Assembly: GCF_017744675.1 (NCBI RefSeq) | Contig: NZ_JAGIAV010000001.1 | Span: 258,066-311,714 of the forward strand | DNA from: Flavobacterium sp. | GTDB taxonomy: Bacteria > Bacteroidota > Bacteroidia > Flavobacteriales > Flavobacteriaceae | DNA: 53,649 bases | Direction of reading: 5' to 3' | Shown: piece by piece, positions 6,056 through 14,920 of the stretch | How positions within the stretch are numbered: the stretch's first letter is position 1 | How the letters are laid out: every line of letters starts with the position of its first letter | Made by a program: the position numbers and the translations under genes | The notes under the pieces: generated by a model | Seen by the model: the letters and a program-made list of their open reading frames with translations, nothing else | What the model was told of the DNA's origin: nothing | Database searches by the model: none

Positions 6056-8464
6056 TTAAAAATTAACCCCTTTCTTCTCTCCTTTTTTCAAAACAATTTC
6101 CTGTTTTTTATCACCGAAAATCAAAGTTGTTTTTCCTCCATTTTTTGAAGAGATAATTACTTTTTGCGGTTTTTTATTACTCCATTCCATCTCAATTTCG
6201 AAACCGCCTCTAGCGCAAATTCCTTTTACAGAACCTTCTTCCCAAGCATCTGGCAAAGCAGGAAGCAAACGGATTTCGTTTTCGTCTGACTGAATTAACA
6301 TTTCTGTAACGGCTGCGGCTCCTCCAAAATTTCCATCAATTTGAAATGGCGGATGTGCGTCGAATAAATTCGGATACGTTCCTCCTCCTCTTCTGGGTTT
6401 GTCTGTTTTTTTTCCGTCTGGATCAACGTAACGCAATAATTCGCGGTACATTTTGTAAGCGCGATTTCCGTCCCAAAGTCTTGCCCAAAGGTTGATTCTC
6501 CAGCCTTTTGACCAACCTGTGGTTTCATCTCCTTTTATCTCTAGAGTTTTCTTAGAAGCTTCTGCCAAATCTGGTGTTTTCAAAGGCGTGATATGATTGC
6601 CAGGAAAAAGTCCAAATAAATGCGATTGATGACGGTGCTTTGGATCATTATCGTCCCAATCAAAATACCATTCCTGTAAATTTCCTTTTTTACCAATTTG
6701 ATACGGATGAAGTTTCGCCAATGCTTTTTCTAATTTATCTCTGAAAGCGGCATCCGTATTCAGCACTTTTGAAGCTTTTATCGTTTTATCAAAACATTCA
6801 CGAATCATAGCCAAATCGGCAGTTCCTCCATACATTGTTGCGCCAACAAAACCATCTGCTAATCTATATTGATTTTCTGGCGAAGTTGAAGGCGACGTAA
6901 TTAAATTGCCATTTTTATCGGTTACCAACCAGCCCAAACAAAATTCTGCCGCACCTTTCATTAACGGATAACCTTCTTTTTTTAAATAATTTTGGTCTTG
7001 AGTAAAAGTATAGTGCTCCCAAATGTGTGTGATCAACCAGGCGCCTGCCATTGGCCAGCATGCCCACATTGGTTCTTCTTTTCCAAATTGTCCAACAGGA
7101 TTGGTCATTGCCCAAATGTCTGAATTATGTGCCGCTGCCCAACCTTCGTTTACTCCATAAAAAGTCTTTGCTGTAATTTTTCCGTTTACCGAAAGTTTTT
7201 TTATAAAGCTCAAAAGAGATTGGTGCATTTCTGAAAGATTGGTGTTTTCTGCCAGCCAATAATTTTCTTCCAGATTAATATTCATCGTATAATTACTGCT
7301 CCAAGGCGGATTTACGTACGGATTCCAAAGTCCTTGTAAATTGGCAGGAACACCCAAAGTTCGTGAAGAACTGATTAGCAAATATCGCCCGAAATTGAAA
7401 TACAAAATTTCCAGATTTTTATCTTCTTTTCCATCTGCATAACGCAATAAACGTTCGTCCGTTGGTAAATCTGGAGCGGTTGTTTTACCCAGATTCAAGT
7501 CCACACGATTGAAGAAATTTTGATAATCGGCAATGTGATTTTCTTTTAATTTCTCGAATGGTTTAGCATAAGCTTTATTCAGGTTTTGCAAAGCAATTGA
7601 TACATCGTCTACACCTTCGGTAGCTGGATTTTTGTCAAAGCCGTTAAAACTGGTTGCGGTCGAAACATAAATATATACTTCCGATGCATTTTTTATGGTT
7701 AATGTTGCTCTCGAACTGGTGAGCTGTCCGTCTACTTTTTTTACTTGCAGTAAAGTTGTAAATCTTGTTCCTCTTTCTGGAATCTGCAAATATTTGTCTT
7801 GAACTTTATATCCCGCATTTTCATGAATTGGTGCTGTACCGTTCATTACCAAAACATTGTTTCGAACTGAAACTTCCGATTTTAATAAACTTTTTAAACT
7901 AATATCGAAGTTTAACGCACCTTTTTCACTACTCGTCAATTTAATGACCATGATTTGATCTGGAGCCGAAACAAAATATTCGCGCGTATATTTTACGCCG
8001 TCCATTTCATACGTAACTTTTGATGTTGCGTTGGCAAGATCCAATTCTCTGTAATAATTGGTCGCTTTCCCTTTCTCTGAATTGTTGATTTCTAATGTTC
8101 CCAAAGGAGCATACGATTCCGAGTTTTTCCCTTCAACCTTTTTGTTCAGTTCCTCTGCTAGTTTATAATTTTCGTTTTTTAATGCATCGCGAATAGCCGG
8201 AATATTTTTATAAGCTTCTGGACTCATATTGGCGTTTACAGGTTCGCCCGACCAAAGCGTAATATCATTCAAATAAATTTTATCTGAATTCACTCCGCCA
8301 AATACAGTTGCGCCCATTTTTCCGTTTCCTAAAACTAAACTTTCCTCAAAAAATTCTGCGGGCTGTTTGGACCACAAAACATTTTTGGATTGTGCTGAAA
8401 TGTTTTTGGCGTAAAATGTGAGAAGTAAGATGAAAAATGTTTTTTTGATGAAGGTTGGATTCAT
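6056..8464 (-). CDS. GH95 alpha-L-fucosidase, secreted
   Basis: An 802-aa family 95 glycoside hydrolase. Family members cleave terminal alpha-1,2-L-fucose (some alpha-L-galactose) with inversion. A signal peptide ends near KNISAQ. The N-terminal beta domain begins WSKQPAEFFEESLVLGNGKMGA, and an alpha/alpha barrel follows. Active-site stretches are visible: NINLEENYW (the paired Asn of the family), SPSTSPENQY with its Glu, and QIDGNFGG containing the conserved Asp. Length matches family members. It is the last gene of the PUL and fits removal of fucose caps from xyloglucan-type side chains. The carbohydrate linkage is inferred from family and context only. Confidence 0.92.
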   Translation of the reverse strand: MNPTFIKKTFFILLLTFYAKNISAQSKNVLWSKQPAEFFEESLVLGNGKMGATVFGGVNSDKIYLNDITLWSGEPVNANMSPEAYKNIPAIRDALKNENYKLAEELNKKVEGKNSESYAPLGTLEINNSEKGKATNYYRELDLANATSKVTYEMDGVKYTREYFVSAPDQIMVIKLTSSEKGALNFDISLKSLLKSEVSVRNNVLVMNGTAPIHENAGYKVQDKYLQIPERGTRFTTLLQVKKVDGQLTSSRATLTIKNASEVYIYVSTATSFNGFDKNPATEGVDDVSIALQNLNKAYAKPFEKLKENHIADYQNFFNRVDLNLGKTTAPDLPTDERLLRYADGKEDKNLEILYFNFGRYLLISSSRTLGVPANLQGLWNPYVNPPWSSNYTMNINLEENYWLAENTNLSEMHQSLLSFIKKLSVNGKITAKTFYGVNEGWAAAHNSDIWAMTNPVGQFGKEEPMWACWPMAGAWLITHIWEHYTFTQDQNYLKKEGYPLMKGAAEFCLGWLVTDKNGNLITSPSTSPENQYRLADGFVGATMYGGTADLAMIRECFDKTIKASKVLNTDAAFRDKLEKALAKLHPYQIGKKGNLQEWYFDWDDNDPKHRHQSHLFGLFPGNHITPLKTPDLAEASKKTLEIKGDETTGWSKGWRINLWARLWDGNRAYKMYRELLRYVDPDGKKTDKPRRGGGTYPNLFDAHPPFQIDGNFGGAAAVTEMLIQSDENEIRLLPALPDAWEEGSVKGICARGGFEIEMEWSNKKPQKVIISSKNGGKTTLIFGDKKQEIVLKKGEKKGVNF

Positions 8465-8505
8465 GGGATTATGTTTTTGATTTTTATTTTATCGTCTCTT
8501 ATTTT

Positions 8506-8603
8506 GTCATTCCGAGGAACGAGGAATCACACTCGTAAATCTACAAAGATTGATGATTTTCTTTGCGGAATTTCGAGTGTGATTCCTCGTTCCTCGGAAT
8601 GAC
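8506..8603. repeat. Long hairpin, perfect 30-bp arms
   Basis: 8506-8535 and 8574-8603 are exact reverse complements (core GAGGAACGAGGAATCAC), with a 38-base loop that is itself partly self-complementary. It lies between the acetylesterase and GH95 genes. Confidence 0.85.
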
Positions 8604-8675
8604 AAGCGAAACGTTAATTAATACTTTGTTCGCGTGAGGGATAGGAGCTAGCTACCAAAGTAGCGCGGATAGCCC

Positions 8676-8740
8676 GACCGTATCCTGATAAGTGGGCGAA
8701 TAAGCGCTAAGATTGTCTGCCCACTTATCGGGATACGGTC
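8676..8740. repeat. Second hairpin between acetylesterase and GH95 genes
   Basis: 8676-8697 pairs with 8719-8740, 22 bp with one G-T mismatch (core CCGTATCC, AAGTGGGC). It is only 12 bases beyond the acetylesterase stop, so it may act as its terminator. Confidence 0.8.
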
Positions 8741-8751
8741 ACGCCCAAATA

Positions 8752-10698
8752 TTATTTACTTACACTATATTTCTCGTTTGCCGTAATCATTTCCCAATTG
8801 TCGGTTCTGAAAGGCGATGCAGGGAATTTTTCTTTATTGAAAAGATTGATCGCCGTATCGTCGTCTGCCCAACCGTAATGCACTGCAACTGGATTTTGAA
8901 CCTGATCGCTAGAAACGATTACTTTGTTGTCTTTGATTATCGCTTTCGCGGAATGAAAAACTTTGTCTGCGCCTGCGATTTCGAAGCCTTTTAATTCATC
9001 GTTATTTGGCGTTGATAATCCGCTGCCTACGTTATCGAAAGTAAGGATAATTTGGTTTCCTTTTATTTCTTGAGATTTATACGTTGGCCCGCTGTGAACT
9101 TGTTTTTTACCGTAAATATTGTTCATTGCGATCGCCGCCAAACGCAAACCAATGTCTTGTTTGTTGGTTGGGTGAATGTCTTTTGCATTTCCAATGTCAG
9201 TTGTCACTGCCATTCCTGTGTTTGGTAGTTTTAAAGTTTCAGATTGTGCTTCGCGAAGTTCTGCCCAACGGCTTCCTTTTTGACTGTTGCCGCCAAATTC
9301 GTCGAAAGTTGATAATTGCACAAAATAAAACGGAAAATTGCCTTGTTTGAATTTTGTTCTCCAATCGTTGATCAGTAACGGAAATGCTTTTTTGTACTGT
9401 TTTGCTCTCCAAACATTCGCCTCTCCTTGATACCAAAGAACACCTTGAATCGCGTAAGGAACCAGTGGATTTACCATAGCATTATACAATAGTGAAGGAT
9501 AACTGTTTGGCGAAACTTCGATTCTTACTTTGATAACATTGAATTTCCAAAGTCCTTCCAACGGAAGTTTTGAATCTTTAAAATCGATTTTTAGATCTTC
9601 TGGATCGCCGTAGATTCCACCGCCACCGCTGTAATCTGTAATTCTAACGGCAATTACATTTGTTCCTTCTTTTAGAACATTTGCAGGAATTTCGTAAATC
9701 CTTTTTTTATCCCAAAGATTATTAGTTCCAACTTCAACTCCATTTACATAGGTTTTGTCTTCGTCATCTACTTTTGCTAAATGCAAAACGGCTTGTTTTT
9801 TGGCTTGCTCAGCTGTTAAAACAATGGTTTTTCGCATCCAGACAATTCCGTCGATATTTCCGATTTGCTGATTTTCCCAAAGTGAAGGCACTTTGATTTC
9901 TGGCCAGCTTTTGTCTTGGAAGTTTGGATTTTTAAACTGATCTTCATTTTCCATCGAAACATCAAATCCTTGTACCTTTTTCAAATTGTCTAAAACTGAT
10001 TTTTTATAATTTTCGAAAATGGCATTGATATCAACCGTTGGCACATTGGCAATCATCGATTTGAATTCGTTGCTTTTTTCGAAAGCTTCACGGCTTGTCC
10101 AAGTTTCTACATTAGTTCCGCCCCAAGAAGTATTGATGATTCCAATTGGAATTTTTAATTCTGAATATAATTTTCTAGCGAAATAATAACCAACTGCTGT
10201 AAAATTGCCTACATTTTCTTTGTTTGCTACTTGCCATTTCCCTTGTTTTAAATCGTCTTTTGGAGTTCCACTTAAATCCTGCGCTACACCAAAATGACGA
10301 ATCATTGAATAATTGGCGTCTGCAATTTCTTTTTCAGCATTGATAGTTTTGGAAACTTGAAATTCCATATTCGATTGTCCGCTGCAAATCCAAACTTCTC
10401 CAACCAAAACATTTTTGATGGTGATTTTATTTTTTCCGATTACAACCAATTCGAATGGTCCGCCGGCTTTTTCAGCAGCTAAATTTACCGTCCATTTTCC
10501 GTTTTTATCGGCTGTGGTTTTCTTGATTTGTTTGTTGAAATGAATTTCTACACTTTCATTGGCATCTGCAAAACCCCAAATCGGAATTTGCTTGTCTCTT
10601 TGCAGCACAATTCCGTCAGAAAATAGTATAGGCATTCGTACATTAGCGCTAGATATTGCGCTAATTATCAATAAAATAAAAACTATTAACTTTTTCAT
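8752..10698 (-). CDS. CE20-like (sialate-O-acetylesterase-type) acetylesterase
   Basis: A 648-aa secreted SGNH esterase. The signal peptide ends around residue 18. The SGNH block I CSGQSNMEF has Ser109 as nucleophile, and the DIHPTN motif supplies Asp507 and His509. Between them, at about residues 245-365, sits an inserted beta-sandwich (VWMRKTIVL, AVLHLAKVDDEDKTYVNG, GTNVIAVRITDYSG) like the sugar-binding domain of GH2 enzymes. An SGNH fold split by a beta domain is the architecture described for CE20 xyloglucan acetylesterases and for related sialate O-acetylesterases. With GH31, GH2 and GH95 beside it, removal of O-acetyl groups from hemicellulose side chains is more likely than sialic acid processing. 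No sialidase or sialic acid catabolic gene was seen. Confidence 0.82.
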   Translation of the reverse strand: MKKLIVFILLIISAISSANVRMPILFSDGIVLQRDKQIPIWGFADANESVEIHFNKQIKKTTADKNGKWTVNLAAEKAGGPFELVVIGKNKITIKNVLVGEVWICSGQSNMEFQVSKTINAEKEIADANYSMIRHFGVAQDLSGTPKDDLKQGKWQVANKENVGNFTAVGYYFARKLYSELKIPIGIINTSWGGTNVETWTSREAFEKSNEFKSMIANVPTVDINAIFENYKKSVLDNLKKVQGFDVSMENEDQFKNPNFQDKSWPEIKVPSLWENQQIGNIDGIVWMRKTIVLTAEQAKKQAVLHLAKVDDEDKTYVNGVEVGTNNLWDKKRIYEIPANVLKEGTNVIAVRITDYSGGGGIYGDPEDLKIDFKDSKLPLEGLWKFNVIKVRIEVSPNSYPSLLYNAMVNPLVPYAIQGVLWYQGEANVWRAKQYKKAFPLLINDWRTKFKQGNFPFYFVQLSTFDEFGGNSQKGSRWAELREAQSETLKLPNTGMAVTTDIGNAKDIHPTNKQDIGLRLAAIAMNNIYGKKQVHSGPTYKSQEIKGNQIILTFDNVGSGLSTPNNDELKGFEIAGADKVFHSAKAIIKDNKVIVSSDQVQNPVAVHYGWADDDTAINLFNKEKFPASPFRTDNWEMITANEKYSVSK

Positions 10699-10726
10699 TT
10701 ATTCTAATTTTATTTTTTTTGAACCA

Positions 10727-10794
10727 TATAAGTGATATAAGATATTTTAAGTTTTTAATTCTCGTTGCACTTAAATTTACTTATATCACTTATA
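10727..10794. repeat. Inverted repeat with perfect 15-bp arms
   Basis: TATAAGTGATATAAG (10727-10741) pairs with 10780-10794. It lies directly upstream of the acetylesterase start, in the 270-base gap 10699-10968. Confidence 0.7.
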
Positions 10795-10858
10795 GGATTT
10801 CATAACATTTTTTTACTTTAATCCGTCGATTAATATGTGTATCGAAGGCTTAAAAAAA

Positions 10859-10961
10859 TAACCATATAAGGAATTTAAGTTCATTCAAACTTTGCGTCTC
10901 AGCGTCTTTGCGAGATTAATTTGAAGCTTGATTAAATGAACTTAAATTACTTATATGGTTA
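10859..10961. repeat. Inverted repeat with 27-bp arms
   Basis: 10859-10885 and 10935-10961 match at 26 of 27 bases (core AACCATATAAG, TTTAAGTTCATT). The loop contains CTTTGCG-type runs that recur in other leaders in the window. It follows the GH3 stop closely and could terminate that transcript. No gene was seen in this gap. Confidence 0.75.
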
Positions 10962-10968
10962 AAAAAGA

Positions 10969-13212
10969 CTACTTAATTGTTACTGAAATTTCTTTTTTGA
11001 TGTCTCTTGAAGAAGTTCCTACTTTGATAGTATATTTTCCTGGTTCCACCGTCCATTTTTTAGCAGCAACATCATAATAAGCCAATTCTTTTACAGGAAC
11101 TTTAATCGTTACTGTTTCTGAACTTCCAGCTTTTACATCCACTTTTTTGAATCCTTTTAATTCCTGAGCAGCACGGCTAATTTTAGAATCCGATTTTGAA
11201 GTATATAACTGAATAACTTCTTTTCCGTCTACTTTTCCTATGTTTTTAACGTCAACCGAAACTTCGATTACCTCTGTTTGAGCATAAGAATCTTTGCTTG
11301 CTTTTGCATTTTCTAAAGCAAAAGTCGTATATGATAATCCGTAACCGAAAGGATATAATGGCGCAACATTTTTAGTGTCAAACCAACGGTATCCGATTAA
11401 AATTCCTTCTGCATAATTTACTGTTTTGTCTCCAGGGAAACTGTTTGTAGCATGTGCAGGAGAATCTTTAAGCTGTTTAGGCATTGTCCAAGGTAATTTT
11501 CCTGATGGATTTACTTTTCCTAAAATCACATCTGCTAAAGCATTTCCTCCTTCAGAACCGTTAAACCAGCTCCAAACCAAAGCAGAAGTTTTTTGGCTTA
11601 CTTCGTTAATATCGAATGGCGCACCCGCAACCATAACTACAATTGTTTTTGGATTTACAGCTAGAACTTGTTTGATTAACTCTTCTTGTCCAAATGGCAA
11701 GTGCAAATCTCTACGGTCTGAAGCTTCAGTTTCGTAATCACGGTTTGAACCCGCAAAAATGATGGCTACATCAGAGTTTTTAGCTGCTTCAACTGCTTCT
11801 TTTACTTTTGTAGGATCCAACTGATCGATTGTAACTGGACCGTTTGCCGTAATATTTCCTAAATTCCCTCTATTCTTTTTGTCGTAACGCTCTAAATATC
11901 CTTCTGCATAATTGATTTTGATTGAAGAAGGAAGTCTATTTTTAAGCCCTTCAAGAGGTGTAACTTCTCTTTTTGTTTTAACACCAGCTCCAAATCCGCC
12001 CAAAGCATTTTTCTTGGTTGCGTTGTTTCCGATTACCGCGATAGATTTTACTCCGTCTAATTTTAGTGGAAGCGCATTGTTTTCATTTTTCAACAATACA
12101 ATTGCTTCGGCTGCAATTTTGTAAGCATCTTGGTAATGTGCTTCTGTCGCGATGCTTCCTTTAGCGCGCTCGCCTCCGCCCATTGCTTTTACTTGAAATA
12201 AAACTCTTAAAATACGTTTTACGTGAAGATCAATTTCTTTTTCTGAAATTTCTCCAGATTTAACTGCTGCGATTAGTTTGTCTGCTAAGAAAAATTCGTT
12301 GAATGGTTTTGGAGTTCCCATTTCAATATCTAAACCATTTTTCAATGTTTTTGCTGTAGAATGCACCGCAGCCCAATCTGAAACGACTATACCTTTAAAT
12401 CCCCATTCGTCACGAAGAATTTTGTTCAGCATATAATCGTTTTCACATAAATATTCACCTCTAAATTTGTTGTAAGCTCCCATGATGCTGTATGCTTTTG
12501 CTTCTTTTACAGTAGCTTCGAAAGCTGGAAGATAAATTTCGCGAAGTGTACGCTCGTCAATTTGTACATCTACAAAATCACGATTGGTTTCTTGGTTGTT
12601 TGCCGCATAATGTTTTACGCACGCCATTACATCTTTTTCCTGCAAACCAACAACCAATGGCACGGCGATTTTTTTATTCAAAAACGGATCTTCTGACATG
12701 TATTCGTACGTTCTTCCTCCAAGCGGTGTTCTCACCATATTGATTGCTGGTGAAAGCAGCATGTCTTTATCTCTTGCACGCAATTCTTCTCCTAAACTAG
12801 TTCCAAAAGTATGTGCCATTTCAGCATTCCACGTTGCTGCCAAAGCACCACCTGCTGGATAATAAGTGGCAAAATCGTTTGTCCATCCAGCTGGAGCCCA
12901 ATTGTCACGCGAAATTTCTTCACGAACTCCCAACGGACCGTCAGCCATTTTTAATTCTGGAATTCCTAAACGTTTTACACCTGCATTGGCAAACATGCTG
13001 TTACCATGAAGCATTCCGACTTTTTCTTCCAATGTCATTTGCGAAATCAGTTTGTCGATTTCTGCATCGTGGTCTGTGCTTATTTCTTTTCCAACATATT
13101 CTTCAGTCTCCGTCGAACTTGAAGTTGAAACCGCAGTCTTCGCATCATTTTTACAAGAAGCAAAAAATGCAAAAACCAAAGCTGCCGAAAGGTATATCAT
13201 TTTGTTTTTCAT
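10969..13212 (-). CDS. GH3 beta-glucosidase-type lipoprotein
   Basis: A 747-aa GH3 enzyme. An N-terminal lipobox ends at Cys20 (FFASC), suggesting outer-membrane or periplasmic anchoring. The TIM-barrel domain carries the nucleophile Asp279 in GIVVSDWAAVH and the substrate-binding KHYAANNQE. The C-terminal part has the second alpha/beta domain and a fibronectin-III-like domain ending the chain (about 640-740). This domain order is typical of BglX-like beta-glucosidases. It probably removes glucose from the non-reducing end of the debranched backbone in the periplasm. Specificity between glucose and xylose cannot be read from the sequence. Confidence 0.9.
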   Translation of the reverse strand: MKNKMIYLSAALVFAFFASCKNDAKTAVSTSSSTETEEYVGKEISTDHDAEIDKLISQMTLEEKVGMLHGNSMFANAGVKRLGIPELKMADGPLGVREEISRDNWAPAGWTNDFATYYPAGGALAATWNAEMAHTFGTSLGEELRARDKDMLLSPAINMVRTPLGGRTYEYMSEDPFLNKKIAVPLVVGLQEKDVMACVKHYAANNQETNRDFVDVQIDERTLREIYLPAFEATVKEAKAYSIMGAYNKFRGEYLCENDYMLNKILRDEWGFKGIVVSDWAAVHSTAKTLKNGLDIEMGTPKPFNEFFLADKLIAAVKSGEISEKEIDLHVKRILRVLFQVKAMGGGERAKGSIATEAHYQDAYKIAAEAIVLLKNENNALPLKLDGVKSIAVIGNNATKKNALGGFGAGVKTKREVTPLEGLKNRLPSSIKINYAEGYLERYDKKNRGNLGNITANGPVTIDQLDPTKVKEAVEAAKNSDVAIIFAGSNRDYETEASDRRDLHLPFGQEELIKQVLAVNPKTIVVMVAGAPFDINEVSQKTSALVWSWFNGSEGGNALADVILGKVNPSGKLPWTMPKQLKDSPAHATNSFPGDKTVNYAEGILIGYRWFDTKNVAPLYPFGYGLSYTTFALENAKASKDSYAQTEVIEVSVDVKNIGKVDGKEVIQLYTSKSDSKISRAAQELKGFKKVDVKAGSSETVTIKVPVKELAYYDVAAKKWTVEPGKYTIKVGTSSRDIKKEISVTIK

Positions 13213-13312
13213 AGATAGTTAGGTGTTTTTTAGACTTAAAGATTTTTGATTTCTCACACATCTTTAAAATCCAGTTAATACTATTTTTATGTTTGTGGTT
13301 TCTGTTTTTAAT

Positions 13313-14897
13313 TTATTGTTTTATCAAATTTATAAAAACAACATCATTTTCATTGATTTTGAATTCTTTGCTAAAAATTCCTTTTGCATCAATTGTAATT
13401 TTTTCTGTTGAAATTGGCGCTCCGTTATTTTTCTTTTTCATGGCATTTACCTGATCACGTGTTAACTGACTTGGTTTATTCAAGGCCAAATAATCTGCAT
13501 AAACGTCGTTTACTTTATAGCCAACTTTATATATTTCTAGTACATATTTTCCTTTTTGCATTCCATCAACTTCAATTTTGACTTTTCCTTTTTCTTTTGA
13601 TGGAAGATCTTTAATGTAATAAGTCTGATTCCGTTCTTTATCGCCCGGATGTGTATTGGTAAAATCCCATAATAAAACCTGGACATCGCCTTTTGCATTT
13701 TTAGAAGTCCAAGAAGCTTTATCTGAATTTTGAAGTTCTGTTTCTCCCAATTTATTCAGTAAATAATAAGAGAAATAGGCAGGTTTTTTAATTCCCTGCG
13801 TATTCAATAATCCGAAACCGCCGTGAAAAGGCGTAAATCTTGGCCCCGGTTCTTCAAATATATCAGTAAAAACCCAATACGACATTGAGTTTGCGGCATT
13901 ACCAACTTGTTTTAATTTCTGCAAAATATAAGCTGCCGAATGATAGCTGTCGTGAATTGGATCTGCTGGCGTGTATGAAGAACTCCATTCTGTATAATGC
14001 AGTTCCAAATTTGGTTTCGCCGATTCTGCAATCTGTTTGCGTGAGTTAATCACTTCTCCGCTTACACTAAATTCATCTTTGCTCAATATTGTTCCCGAAG
14101 TTCCAAATTCGTCCAAATAGCCATGTTTTACTGTAAGCATGTGTCGAAATAAAATCGATTGGAAGATTATTTTTAGTGCAAAAAGCAATCGTTTCTGGAA
14201 CCCAAGCCGCTCCTGCAGTTGCTGGTCCGCCAACTTTATAAGCTGGGTTTACAGCTTTTATACCGCGAGCTGCGTAATCGTATAATTTATAATATTCTTC
14301 TTGAGTTCCTGTCCAAAATCCTGGTGTTAAATTCGGTTCGTTCCACACTTCAAAATACCATGTTTTTACTTCTTCATCTCCGTAGCGTTCTTTAAAATGC
14401 GCCGTAAGATTTTTAACTAAATCTTCCCATTTTTTATAATCTTTTGGAGGGGTTACATTTCCTTTCCACCAAAAAACAGTTTCTTTTCCGCTTGCCAAAG
14501 CATTCGGCATAAAACCTAATTCTACAAAAGGTTTCATTTTCAGGCTTACAATAAAGTCGAACAAAACGTCAACGTATTGGTAATTGTATTCTGGATTTCC
14601 TTTTTCGTCTTCGCGGTAAACTGCCATATCATCAGACAATAGACCATGAAAACGGATGTATTTAAAATCACATTCTTTTTTTACCAATGCCAATTGCTGC
14701 TGCCAATCGGCACGAAGTCCTTCATTTGCTCTTCCTGCACCGATGCATTCTTTGAACATGGTGTTTAATTTACCAGCAGATTTATTGAAATCTACTTTTA
14801 TAATTCGGTTTTGAGAATTTGTGTTTGTTGCTTGCGCGAATGATTTAAAGCTCGCTAAGCCAACAAAAACAAATAGTATAATTAGACTTTTTTTCAT
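13313..14897 (-). pseudogene. GH39 beta-xylosidase-like gene interrupted by a frameshift
   Basis: Two overlapping reading frames together make one GH39 protein of about 525 aa. The 5' frame (14897 to about 14133) starts with a signal peptide (MKKSLIILFVF...FAQ) and contains the acid/base Glu187 in EVWNEPNL. The 3' frame resumes at VKHGYLDEFGTSGT and carries the nucleophile Glu in HYTEWSSSYT. The join is near 14132: after CAT GCT TAC (His-Ala-Tyr) one base, A, precedes GTA AAA. Homologues usually read H-[AT]-Y-G-V there, so a 2-base loss in the Gly codon, or a sequencing error, is the simplest reading. Without correction the first frame ends after about 20 unrelated residues and the product lacks its nucleophile. 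The gene sits between two GH3 genes in the PUL. Confidence 0.85.
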
Positions 14898-14920
14898 GTT
14901 TAAATTTTATTCTTTTACAA

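Noticed and set aside
8752..10698. Sialic acid catabolic function for the sialate-O-acetylesterase-like gene
   Set aside because: No sialidase, NanA/NanE or sialic acid transporter is present; the split SGNH architecture fits CE20 equally well and the neighbours favour hemicellulose.
13313..14233. C-terminal GH39 frame as a separate gene starting near 14233
   Set aside because: The first 35 or so residues are out-of-frame translation of the upstream GH39 sequence; homology only begins at VKHGYLDEF, so it is one broken gene.
13313..14897. Programmed ribosomal frameshift in GH39
   Set aside because: The site TACAGTAAA has no slippery heptamer, and the family is not known for recoding; deletion or sequencing error is simpler.
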